Part shown: positions 29,293 to 39,686 of the stretch, in pieces
How the letters are laid out: each line of letters begins with the position of its first letter
How positions within the stretch are numbered: the stretch's first letter is position 1
Translations under genes and position numbers: made by a program
The notes under the pieces: model-generated
What the model saw: the letters and a program-made list of their open reading frames with translations, nothing else
The model's database searches: none
Told to the model about the DNA's origin: nothing
Assembly (NCBI RefSeq): GCF_014644455.1
Contig: NZ_BMKS01000011.1
Location: 44,968-108,967 of the forward strand
Source: Caldovatus sediminis
GTDB lineage: Bacteria > Pseudomonadota > Alphaproteobacteria > Acetobacterales > Acetobacteraceae
DNA length: 64,000 nucleotides
Direction of reading: 5' to 3'

Positions 29293-29846
29293 CGGGCCGG
29301 ATGCGCCGCGGGCTGCGCGCCCTGCTCTCCCCGCCCGCCGCCGGGCCGGCGCCGGCGGCGCCGGCCGAGGCCGCGGCGCTGCTGGCCAGGCGCCTGGAAG
29401 CGGCCGGGCGCGCCCGGCTCGGCCGGAGCCTCGCGATCCGCGCCGTGGACACCGGCTCCTGCGGCGGGTGCGAGCTGGAGCTCGCCGCGCTCGAAGGCGC
29501 GGTGCACGACCTCGAGCGCTTCGGCCTGCGCTTCGTCGAGAGCCCGCGCCACGCGGACGTGCTGCTCGTCACCGGCCCCGTCTGCCGCAACCTGCGCGAG
29601 GCGGCGGAGCTGGCCCTCGGCGCGATGGCCGCGCCGCGCTGGGTGGTCGCGGTCGGCGACTGCGCGGTGGACGGCGGCGTGTTCAAGGGCAGCTACGCGA
29701 TCGAGCCCGGCGGGGCGCAGGGCTCGCTGCCGGTGGACCTGGTGATCCCCGGCTGCCCGCCGAACCCGGCGCAACTGCTCGAGGGCCTGCTGGCGCTGGT
29801 CGAGGCGGAGGCGGAGCCGCCGGCACACGGCGAGGGGAGCCGGTGA
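29289..29846 (+). CDS. HyfI/NuoB-like small subunit with intact FeS cysteines (EhrS-like)
   Basis: Homologue of complex I NuoB and hydrogenase-4 HyfI. Cysteines for one [4Fe-4S] cluster (N2 type) are kept: GSCGGCELE, VGDCAVDGG and PGCPPNP. An extra cysteine appears in GPVCRN, where relatives usually have Thr. About 185 aa with an arginine-rich N-terminus. GTG 29289 overlaps the stop of the large-subunit gene (GTGA), so the two are coupled; ATG 29301 is an alternative. Last gene of the cluster. Confidence 0.9.
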   Translation: MTGRMRRGLRALLSPPAAGPAPAAPAEAAALLARRLEAAGRARLGRSLAIRAVDTGSCGGCELELAALEGAVHDLERFGLRFVESPRHADVLLVTGPVCRNLREAAELALGAMAAPRWVVAVGDCAVDGGVFKGSYAIEPGGAQGSLPVDLVIPGCPPNPAQLLEGLLALVEAEAEPPAHGEGSR

Positions 29847-29852
29847 CGCGGC

Positions 29853-29870
29853 GGACCGGGGCCCCGGTCC
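29853..29870 (+). terminator. 18-nt palindrome at the end of the Ehr-like cluster
   Basis: A gap-free perfect palindrome (GGACCGGGG and its complement) begins 7 nt after the small-subunit stop. Probably a transcription end or mRNA 3' stabiliser. No T-tract. Confidence 0.45.
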
Positions 29871-30008
29871 ACATGCGGGCGGCCCCGGCGACCGACCGCT
29901 GCCGAGGCCGCGAGCGCGGTCCGCCGCCCGCGCGGCGATGCGGGCAGGCCGAGGTTCGCGCCCGGCGCCCGCGGGGGGCCGATGGGTCGGCATCGGCCGC
30001 CACCGGTC

Positions 30009-30296
30009 TCAGGACGGCGCCGGGACCCGTTCGGCCGCGCGCCCCGGGGCGGCGCGCGCGAGGAGGTCGCGGAAGCCGTCGTCCGGCAGGCGATAGCCCG
30101 GGTAGCGCTCCTGCGGCGGCGGCATCCAGCTCGGCCGCTTGTCGTCCTCCGAAAGCCGTTCCCGCCGCCCCTCGATCGCGCCGCCCGCGCCGCCGCATCC
30201 CTGGACGCCCAGAAGCGCGGCAAGGGCGAGCGCCACGGCGGCCCGGCGGCGGCTCAGGGCGCGGCGGAGCGGCGGGGGCGGCAGCGCGTCGTGCAT
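30009..30296 (-). CDS. Predicted lipoprotein, 95 aa
   Basis: Small protein with a basic N-region (LRRALSRRRAAV), a hydrophobic core and lipobox LGVQGC, then a short charged domain (RRERLSEDDKRPSWMPPPQ). No family recognised. The start at 30296 puts the lipobox cysteine about 34 residues in; the frame opens earlier at 30356. Convergent with the Ehr-like cluster. Confidence 0.55.
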   Translation of the reverse strand: MHDALPPPPLRRALSRRRAAVALALAALLGVQGCGGAGGAIEGRRERLSEDDKRPSWMPPPQERYPGYRLPDDGFRDLLARAAPGRAAERVPAPS

Positions 30297-30375
30297 CGCC
30301 CGCGATCTTGCCGGAGCGGCGTGGCGGAAGGAAGCGCCGACGGTCCGAGGCGGCACCGCCCGCCGCGGGCCCGGC

Positions 30376-30737
30376 TCACGCCCCGGTCGCGCCCGGGAAG
30401 GGGCCGGGCGGCGACGGGTCCGAGAGGTCCTCGTAGAGCGCGCGCGCCTCCGATGCCGGGCCGCGTCGCCCGGCCAGGGCGCGGACGCGCCAGACCCGCA
30501 CCGGCGCCCGCGTCCCCACGGCGAAGGTCAGCACGTCGCCGGGGCGCAGGCGGGCATGCGGCTTGTCGGTCGGCTGGCGGTTGATGCGCACGCTCCCCTG
30601 CTCGACCAGGCGCGCGCAGAGCGCACGGGTCTTCGCCACCCGCGCGCACCACAGCCACTTGTCGAGCCGCTGCCAGTCGCGGTCCTCGGCGCCGCCGACC
30701 TCCGGCCCCGCGTCGCGTGCGCCCGCGTCGCCGGCCG

Positions 30738-30741
<4 letters not shown>
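30376..30741 (-). CDS. S4-domain RNA-binding protein (HslR-like)
   Basis: About 121 aa with an S4 RNA-binding fold: RLDKWLWCARVAKTR, then GSVRINRQPTDK and RLRPGDVLTF. HslR (Hsp15) binds stalled 50S-nascent-chain complexes. GTG 30741 overlaps the helicase stop (GTGA), so the two are translationally coupled. The N-terminus is an Ala/Gly/Asp-rich extension and the C-terminus Pro-rich. Confidence 0.9.
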
Positions 30742-33668
<2,927 letters not shown>

Positions 33669-33783
33669 GCGCGGGCGTGGTCCGTGGGGGGCGGAAGGCC
33701 ATTCTCTGACGTGGACCGCCGGGTTTTGCAACCGCGCCCCGGCTCCGGCAGGGTGGGGACCGCCGCAGCGCCGTTCCGGTCCC

Positions 33784-34974
33784 GTGCAATCCGCCGCCGC
33801 CTCCCGCTTCGCCGCCCTGTATGCCGCGCAGTTCGGCGCCGTCGGCGTGATGCTGCCCTTCCTGCCGCTGGTCCTGGCCGAGGCGGGCCTCGCGGCCGCC
33901 GAGGTGGCGGCGGTGCTGGCCGCCGGCGCGGCGGTGCGGCTGGTGGCGGGCCCGCTCGGCGGGCGCGCGGCGGACGCGCTGGGCGATGCGCGGCTGATGC
34001 TGGCGGCGGGCGCCGCCGCCGCCGCGGTGACGGCCTGCGGCTTCGGCCTGGCGGCGGGCTTCGCCGCGCTGCTCGCGGTGAACGTGCTGCACAGCGCGGC
34101 CATGGCGCCGGTCATTCCGCTGACCGACGCGCTGGCGCTCGGCGCGGCGCGGCGGGAGGCGGCCGGGCGCCGGGGCTTCGACTACGGGCGGGTCCGCGCG
34201 GCGGGCTCGGCGAGCTTCATCCTCGCCGCCACGCTGGCCGGGTGGGTGGCGGAGCGACTCGGCCTGGTTTCGGTGGTGTGGCTGTTCGCCGCGGCGCTGG
34301 CGGCGAGCGCGCTGCTCGGGGCGCGTCTGCCGGCGCCGGCGGGGGGCGGTGCGAGGGACCGCGCGCGGGGCGGCGCCGGCTTCCGCGCGCCGCTGCGCCT
34401 GCCGGCGTTCCGCCTGCTGCTGCTGCTCTCCGCGCTGATCCAGGGCAGCCATGCGCTGTATTACGGCTTCGGCTCGATCCACTGGGCGGCGGCGGGGCAC
34501 TCGGCGACGGTGATCGGCCTGCTCTGGGCCGAGGGGGTGGTGGCGGAGGTGGCGCTGTTCCTCTGGGGCCGGCGGCTCGCGGACCGGCTCGGGCCGGTCG
34601 GGCTGTCGCTGCTCGCCGCCGGCGCGGGCGCGCTGCGCTGGGCGGTGACGGCGGAGACCACCGCGCTGCCGGCCCTGGCCGCGGTTCAGCTTCTGCACGC
34701 CGCGACCTTCGGCGCGCAGCACCTGGCGGCGATGGGCGTGCTGATGCGCGTCGTGCCGCCGCCGATGGCGGCGACGGCGCAGACGCTGCACGCGAGCCTC
34801 GGCGTCGGGCTGGCGAGCGGGGCGCTGACGCTGGCGAGCGGGCCGCTCTACGCGGCGCTGGGCGGGGCGGCGTTCTGGGCGATGGCGGGGCTGTGCGCGG
34901 CGGCGGTGCCGGTGGCGTGGCGGCTGCGGGTGGTGTTGGCGAACGGGCAGGCAGGACGGACCCCGGTGGCCTGA
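33784..34974 (+). CDS. MFS transporter (HcaT/MFS_1-like)
   Basis: About 396 aa, twelve predicted helices. Start GTG 33784 (after CCC) begins QSAAASRFAALYAAQFGAVG, typical of the helix-1 entrance; no ATG suits. RRGFDYGRVRAAGSASF and HASLGVGLASGALTLASG match the phenylpropionate/nucleoside-type MFS_1_like group. From 34753 to 34928 the DNA is identical to a second copy at 36421-36596. Beyond 34928 the last residues differ from that copy, so this 3' end may come from the inserted segment. Substrate unknown. Confidence 0.88.
   Translation: MQSAAASRFAALYAAQFGAVGVMLPFLPLVLAEAGLAAAEVAAVLAAGAAVRLVAGPLGGRAADALGDARLMLAAGAAAAAVTACGFGLAAGFAALLAVNVLHSAAMAPVIPLTDALALGAARREAAGRRGFDYGRVRAAGSASFILAATLAGWVAERLGLVSVVWLFAAALAASALLGARLPAPAGGGARDRARGGAGFRAPLRLPAFRLLLLLSALIQGSHALYYGFGSIHWAAAGHSATVIGLLWAEGVVAEVALFLWGRRLADRLGPVGLSLLAAGAGALRWAVTAETTALPALAAVQLLHAATFGAQHLAAMGVLMRVVPPPMAATAQTLHASLGVGLASGALTLASGPLYAALGGAAFWAMAGLCAAAVPVAWRLRVVLANGQAGRTPVA
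34753..34928 (+). repeat. 176-bp direct repeat, copy 1 (inside MFS gene)
   Basis: Identical base for base to 36421-36596 and in the same orientation. Encodes the MFS C-terminal helices. A less exact match extends about 12 nt further upstream. Confidence 0.95.
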
Positions 34975-35093
34975 AGCCCGACTCGGTGAAGTGCCTCCTT
35001 TGCTCAGGAACGCCGCACTAGGTGCCGCTCGGCAGGCCGCCGGCCCTCACCTCCCATGCACAGGAAGGCCGCAGGTCCTGACTGACGAGCCGG

Positions 35094-36161
35094 TCATCCG
35101 GCTTCTGCAGGCCGCACGCCGACTTCCTGGATCGGCGAAACGCTCCGCTCCATTCGCACCCCGGCCCGCGCGCTCTGCAGGCGGCTCTGAAGCAGGATCT
35201 GGTGGACGTCCGCCAGCGTCAGTCCCGTCTTGCAATAGACCGCCTCGAACGTCCGCATCACCACGTTCAGCACGTAGGCCGGCGGGTGCCGGTCGTCCAA
35301 TCCAAAGCGATTGTAGAACAGCTCGGTGACGATCTCGAAGGAGGGGAAGTAGAACAGCCGGTCGTTCACGTCGGCTTGGTTGTCGCGCATGAACTCGTCC
35401 ACGGCCGCGCGCAGGATCGCCTTCGAGGCCGAGCTCGCCGTGATGCAGCCGATCGGCCGGAACGTGGCCCTCAGCGGGATCGGCGACAGCGTGAACAGCA
35501 GGCGTGCCTGCGGGACGTGCTTCCTGATCAGGTCCCACATCCGCTGCAGCGCGGCCTTCGTCTCGGCCATGCTGCACACCCGGAAGCGATGGCGCGCTGG
35601 GTCGAACTTGTGTTTCGGGATGGCGCGCCAGAACACGCCGCCGGTCGGCTCGTCGTACCACACCTCCGACAGGCCGAGCGTGATGATAAAGAAGTCGGTC
35701 CGGAGAAAGAGGTCCCGCGTCTTGATCCGGATCTCCTCGGAGACCTCCATCGTCTCGGCGTCGTAGCCATGCCACAGCTCGCCGTGCGGTGCGATGTTCT
35801 CCAGCGCCCATTCAAGCTGCCCGAGCAAGGCGTAGACATTCACCAGGCCCTCGCCGATCCTGGATATGTAGACATCGGGCGCGCGGTCGCGGGAAGTGTT
35901 GTAGCCCAACGACGAGAGGTGCTTCGTGACGTTGGCGGCGAAGCAGGAGCCGAAGGCGGTGATGCAGGTGTCCTTGTCGATCAGTGGCTCGGACGGCATC
36001 CAGCCGTGCAGCAGGAAGCGCTCCAGGTAGATCGGATCGGCGATGTGCCTTCGCTCGGGGCCGAAATTGGCATTCTCGCCCCGGTAGAAGCTGCCGCCCT
36101 TAACGGCAAGCCGCTCGTCGGGCGGGTCCTGCTTGACGGATTGGTGCGCAGCTGCCTGCAT
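35094..36161 (-). CDS. GSCFA-domain protein
   Basis: About 355 aa with the family-naming motif in ITAFGSCFAANV. GSCFA domains are related to SGNH/GDSL-type esterases and often occur in carbohydrate- or capsule-modifying loci; a hydrolase role is inferred from the family. IITLGLSEVWYD and TLSPIPLRATFR are further conserved-looking blocks. No signal peptide. Codon use is less GC-extreme than in neighbours, which suits transfer. A strong GTGGAGGA precedes the ATG. Confidence 0.88.
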   Translation of the reverse strand: MQAAAHQSVKQDPPDERLAVKGGSFYRGENANFGPERRHIADPIYLERFLLHGWMPSEPLIDKDTCITAFGSCFAANVTKHLSSLGYNTSRDRAPDVYISRIGEGLVNVYALLGQLEWALENIAPHGELWHGYDAETMEVSEEIRIKTRDLFLRTDFFIITLGLSEVWYDEPTGGVFWRAIPKHKFDPARHRFRVCSMAETKAALQRMWDLIRKHVPQARLLFTLSPIPLRATFRPIGCITASSASKAILRAAVDEFMRDNQADVNDRLFYFPSFEIVTELFYNRFGLDDRHPPAYVLNVVMRTFEAVYCKTGLTLADVHQILLQSRLQSARAGVRMERSVSPIQEVGVRPAEAG

Positions 36162-36193
36162 GTTCCTCCACTCCAGACTGCATCGCCCTATTG

Positions 36194-36223
36194 ATACTCT
36201 ACTTTCAGGATTCGGTTCGACAA
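36194..36223 (-). promoter_or_regulatory. Candidate promoter of the GSCFA gene
   Basis: On the minus strand TTGTCG (36223-36218) is followed, 16-18 nt later, by TAGAGT/GAGTAT (36201-36194), about 35 nt upstream of the start. The only clearly A+T-rich patch of the region. Confidence 0.45.
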
Positions 36224-36408
36224 GTGCGCATTTGCGGCCATAGTCCGCACCCGGACGAGTCGGGGCTGGCCTTCGGCGCCTTCCAATGCGTGGTCGGGCA
36301 CCGCAGCGGGGCTAAGCCGGGGTAAGGCCGGCAATCGCCGTCCGCCGCTTCCACGCACACAGCCGGCGCAACGTGATTTGCGTGTTGCAGGCCGTACCCG
36401 GTGTGAAG

Positions 36409-36645
36409 TTGATGCAGGTGGTGCCGCCGCCGATGGCGGCGACGGCGCAGACGCTGCACGCGAGCCTCGGCGTCGGGCTGGCGAGCGGGGCGCTGACGCT
36501 GGCGAGCGGGCCGCTCTACGCGGCGCTGGGCGGGGCGGCGTTCTGGGCGATGGCGGGGCTGTGCGCGGCGGCGGTGCCGGTGGCGTGGCGGCTGCGCGGG
36601 GTGCTGGCGCGAGGGCCTCGGCCCGATCAGCACGGCCTGCACTGA
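36409..36645 (+). pseudogene. MFS transporter 3' fragment
   Basis: Codes only for the last helices of the MFS protein (VVPPPMAATAQTLHASLG onward), ending at TGA 36643-36645. No start context, and most of the gene is missing. The hairpin directly after the stop and the convergent ftsH suggest that this is the original chromosomal 3' end. Confidence 0.8.
36421..36596 (+). repeat. 176-bp direct repeat, copy 2
   Basis: Perfect copy of 34753-34928, same orientation, 1668 bp downstream. Upstream of it the match fades over about 12 nt (GATGCAGGTG against GATGCGCGTC). Confidence 0.95.
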
Positions 36646-36649
36646 CCGT

Positions 36650-36662
36650 CTCGGGACCCGAG
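36650..36662. terminator. Short hairpin between MFS remnant and ftsH
   Basis: CTCGGG, A, CCCGAG immediately after the fragment's stop codon. Small, without T-tract. The rest of 36663-36815 shows no gene. Confidence 0.25.
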
Positions 36663-36815
36663 CGCGGTCGGACCCGATGCCGCGCGCGTGCCGGCGAGCG
36701 GCCGGCGGTCCCGGGCGCTCGCCCGGCGCCGAGAAGCGCGGCCACGGCCTGCGGCGGCCCTGCCGGTCCGGCCTCGCCAGGGCCGGGCGCCGAACCGGCG
36801 GCCTGGCCCGCCACG

Positions 36816-38663
36816 CTACTCGGCGGCGCGGCGCTCCTCCGAGGGGCGGGGCCCCAGGCCCACGATCTCCCTCAGCTCCGCCTCGTCCAGCGTCTCCTTC
36901 TCGAGCAGCCGCCGGGCGGCGCGCTCGAGCACGTCGCGGCGCTCGCGCAGGACGCTCAACGTCCGCTCCAGCATGCGGTCCACGATGGCGCGCACCTCCG
37001 CGTCGATGGCGTTGCCCGTCTCCTCGCCGAAGTCGCGCTCGCGCGGGCCGAGCGGCAGCGCGTTCGGGCCGGCGAGGAAGGTCCGCGGGTCGCGCTCGTA
37101 GGCGACGCTGCCGAGACGCTCGGACATGCCGTAGCGCGTCACCATGGCGCGGGCGATGTCGGTGACGCGCTGCAGGTCGTCGGCGGCCCCCGTGGAGAGG
37201 TGGTTGAACACCAGCAGCTCGGCGGCGCGCCCGCCGAGCAGGACCATCATCTTGTTCTCCAGCTCCTCGCGCGTCATCAGGAAGCGGTCCTCGGTCGGGC
37301 GCTGGATGGTGTAGCCGAGCGCGCCGATGCCGCGCGGGATGATCGAGACCTTGTGCACCGGATCCACCCCGGGCAGGGCGAGCGCCACCAGCGCGTGGCC
37401 CATCTCGTGGTAGGCGACGACCTCGCGCTCGCGCGGGTTGAGCAGGCGGTTGCGCTTCTCGAGGCCGGCGACGATGCGCTCGACCGCGTTGGTGAAGTCG
37501 GCCATGGTGACGGCGTCGGCGCCGCGGCGGGTGGCGAGCAGTGCCGCCTCGTTCACCAGGTTGGCGAGGTCGGCGCCGGTGAAGCCCGGCGTCAGCCCGG
37601 CCACCTTCTCGGCGTCCACCTCCGGCGCCAGCTTCACCTTGCGCATGTGGACCTGCAGGATCTGCACGCGCCCCTTCTTGTCCGGCCGGTCCACCAGCAC
37701 CTGGCGGTCGAAGCGCCCGGCGCGCAGCAGCGCGGGATCGAGGATCTCGGGCCGGTTGGTCGCGGCGAGGATGACGAGGCCGGAGCGCGAGTCGAAGCCG
37801 TCCATCTCGGCGAGGAGCTGGTTCAGCGTCTGCTCCGCCTCCTGGTGCCCGCCGCCGAGGGGCCCGGGGATGCCGCGCGCGCGGCCGAGCGCGTCCAGCT
37901 CGTCTATGAAGATGATGGCCGGGGCCTTGGCGCGCGCCTGCTCGAACAGGTCGCGCACGCGCGCCGCGCCGACGCCGACGAACATCTCGACGAACTCCGA
38001 GCCGGAGATGGAGAAGAACGGGACCTTCGCCTCGCCCGCCACCGCCTTGGCGAGCAGCGTCTTGCCCGTCCCCGGCGGCCCGACCAGCAGCACGCCCTTC
38101 GGCATCCGTCCGCCGAGGCGGCCGTAGCGCCCGGGGTCCTTGAGGAAGTCGACGATCTCGCGCAGCTCGTCCTTGGCCTCGTCCACGCCGGCGACGTCGG
38201 CGAAGGTGACGCCGGTGTCGGATTCGACATAGACCTTGGCCTTGCTCTTGCCGATCTGCATCAGCCCGCCCTGCGCGCCCATCAGGCGGCGGCCGAGCCA
38301 CAGCCAGACGCCGACGAACAGGGCGACGGGCACGATCCAGGAGAGCAGGTCGCGGAGGAGGGTGTTCTCGATCTGGCCGGTGTAGCGGACCCCGTAGCGT
38401 TCCAGCTCCTGCGCGATCTCCGGCTCGACGCGGGTGGTCGCGAAGCGCGTCTGCCCGCCGGGCAGGGGTTCCCTCAGCGTGCCCTGGATGAAGCGGTCGG
38501 AGACGCCGACCTCGACGACCTTGCCTTCGCGCAGCAGCGCCTGGAACTGGCTGTAGGGAATGGTCGCGACCTGCTGGCCGACCGCGATGAAGTACTGGAT
38601 GACGAGCAGGCCGAGCAGCGCGGCGACCCAGTACCAGAGGTTGAACCTGTTCTTGTCGGTCAT
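36816..38663 (-). CDS. ftsH: ATP-dependent zinc metalloprotease FtsH
   Basis: Membrane AAA+ protease of 615 aa. Two N-terminal helices flank a periplasmic domain (residues 10-130). Walker A GPPGTGKT, Walker [35 protein letters not shown], zinc site HEMGH in place of the usual HEAGH. The start at 38663 (MTDKNRF) is preferred; 38705 adds 14 residues. [10 protein letters not shown] replaces the usual GGGNDEREQT. The unusual residues and the lack of a tilS neighbour suggest this may be a second FtsH paralogue. Confidence 0.95.
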   Translation of the reverse strand: MTDKNRFNLWYWVAALLGLLVIQYFIAVGQQVATIPYSQFQALLREGKVVEVGVSDRFIQGTLREPLPGGQTRFATTRVEPEIAQELERYGVRYTGQIENTLLRDLLSWIVPVALFVGVWLWLGRRLMGAQGGLMQIGKSKAKVYVESDTGVTFADVAGVDEAKDELREIVDFLKDPGRYGRLGGRMPKGVLLVGPPGTGKTLLAKAVAGEAKVPFFSISGSEFVEMFVGVGAARVRDLFEQARAKAPAIIFIDELDALGRARGIPGPLGGGHQEAEQTLNQLLAEMDGFDSRSGLVILAATNRPEILDPALLRAGRFDRQVLVDRPDKKGRVQILQVHMRKVKLAPEVDAEKVAGLTPGFTGADLANLVNEAALLATRRGADAVTMADFTNAVERIVAGLEKRNRLLNPREREVVAYHEMGHALVALALPGVDPVHKVSIIPRGIGALGYTIQRPTEDRFLMTREELENKMMVLLGGRAAELLVFNHLSTGAADDLQRVTDIARAMVTRYGMSERLGSVAYERDPRTFLAGPNALPLGPRERDFGEETGNAIDAEVRAIVDRMLERTLSVLRERRDVLERAARRLLEKETLDEAELREIVGLGPRPSEERRAAE

Positions 38664-38716
38664 GCCCGGTCCTTCCGCGTGGCGAGCCCGCGCGCCGTGC
38701 GTCAACGCGGAAGCGC

Positions 38717-39316
38717 CTAGGCCGGCCTGCGTGCCTTCACCGCCGCCGCCAGCGTGCCGTCGTCCAGCACGTCGAGCGCGCCGCCGATCGGCACGCCCTG
38801 CGCCAGCCGCGTGATCCGCACGCCGCTCGGCCGCAGCCTGTCGGTCAGGTAGTGCGCCGTGGTCGCGCCGTCCACCGTCGCGGGCAGGGCGAGGATCACC
38901 TCCTCCACCCCGCCCCCCTCCGCCACGCGCGCGACCAGCGACCGGATCGCGAGGTCCTCCGGCCCGACGCCGCCGAGCGCGGAGAGCGTGCCGCCGAGCA
39001 CGTGGTAGAGGCCGCGGTGCACCTGCGCGCGCTCCAGCGCCCAGAGGTCGGCCACCCCCTCCACCACGCAGATCACCCCGCGCTCGCGCCGCGGGTCGCG
39101 GCAGATCGCGCAGGGGCTCCGCGTGTCGAGGTTGCCGCAGACGGCGCAGGGGCGCACCGCCTCCGCCGCCTCGCGCAACGCCTCGGCGAGCGGCAGCATG
39201 GTCGCCTCGGGGTGCATCAGCATGCGCAGCACGGCGCGGCGCGCGCTGCGCCGGCCGAGCCCCGGCAGCTTCGCCAGCAGCCCGACGAGGCGCTCGATCG
39301 GTTCGGACTCGCTCAT
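38717..39316 (-). CDS. recR: Recombination protein RecR
   Basis: 199-aa RecFOR-pathway DNA-binding protein. N-terminal helix-hairpin-helix ([17 protein letters not shown]), a zinc finger C-x2-C-x8-C-x2-C ([15 protein letters not shown]) and a Toprim domain ([15 protein letters not shown]). Forms the usual dnaX-ybaB-recR series, downstream of ybaB by 37 nt. Confidence 0.97.
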   Translation of the reverse strand: MSESEPIERLVGLLAKLPGLGRRSARRAVLRMLMHPEATMLPLAEALREAAEAVRPCAVCGNLDTRSPCAICRDPRRERGVICVVEGVADLWALERAQVHRGLYHVLGGTLSALGGVGPEDLAIRSLVARVAEGGGVEEVILALPATVDGATTAHYLTDRLRPSGVRITRLAQGVPIGGALDVLDDGTLAAAVKARRPA

Positions 39317-39353
39317 CGCGGTCGCAGCCGGGCGGTTCCCCGGAGACGGAGCC

Positions 39354-39686
39354 TCAGAACGGCAGCTTGAGCCCGCCCGGCAGGCTCGGGAGGCTGAGCC
39401 CCGCGGTCGCCTTCTGCATCTCCTCGGCCATCGCCGCCTCGACCTTCTGCTTGGCGTCGGCGTGGGCGGCGACGAGCAGGTCCTCGAGCACCTCGCGCTC
39501 GTCGGCCGACATCAGGCTCGGGTCTATCGCCACGCGCCGCAGGTCGCCCTTGCCGGAGAGCGTGACCTTCACCATGCCGGCGCCCGACTGGCCCTCCACC
39601 TCGAGGGTCTCGAGCCGCGCCTGCATCTCCTGCATGCGCTGCTGCATCTGCTGCGCCTGCTTGAGCATGTTGCCGAGGTTCTTCAT
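39354..39686 (-). CDS. ybaB: YbaB/EbfC nucleoid-associated protein
   Basis: 110-aa dimeric DNA-binding protein. The N-terminal helix [20 protein letters not shown] and the strand [20 protein letters not shown] are family hallmarks. ATG 39686 overlaps the dnaX stop by 4 nt. Confidence 0.96.
   Translation of the reverse strand: MKNLGNMLKQAQQMQQRMQEMQARLETLEVEGQSGAGMVKVTLSGKGDLRRVAIDPSLMSADEREVLEDLLVAAHADAKQKVEAAMAEEMQKATAGLSLPSLPGGLKLPF

Larger units (their letters stand above)
34975..36420. mobile_element. Inserted segment carrying the GSCFA gene
   Basis: Segment between the two 176-bp repeats. It is visibly less GC-rich than its surroundings, especially near 36180-36240, and holds one gene. 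No transposase, integrase or terminal inverted repeats were seen. A single-crossover (Campbell-type) insertion of DNA carrying a piece of a related MFS gene would produce this arrangement; that is an inference. Confidence 0.6.

Noticed and set aside
22961..29846. Annotation as a functional hydrogenase-4/formate hydrogenlyase
   Set aside because: NiFe-binding cysteines are missing in the large subunit, and no formate dehydrogenase, ferredoxin subunit or hyp genes are present.
34753..36596. 176-bp repeats as transposon target-site duplications or IS ends
   Set aside because: Far too long for a target duplication, in direct orientation, coding, with no transposase or terminal inverted repeats.
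36373..36645. Independent 90-aa gene
   Set aside because: All recognisable sequence is the MFS C-terminus; the first residues come from flanking inserted DNA.
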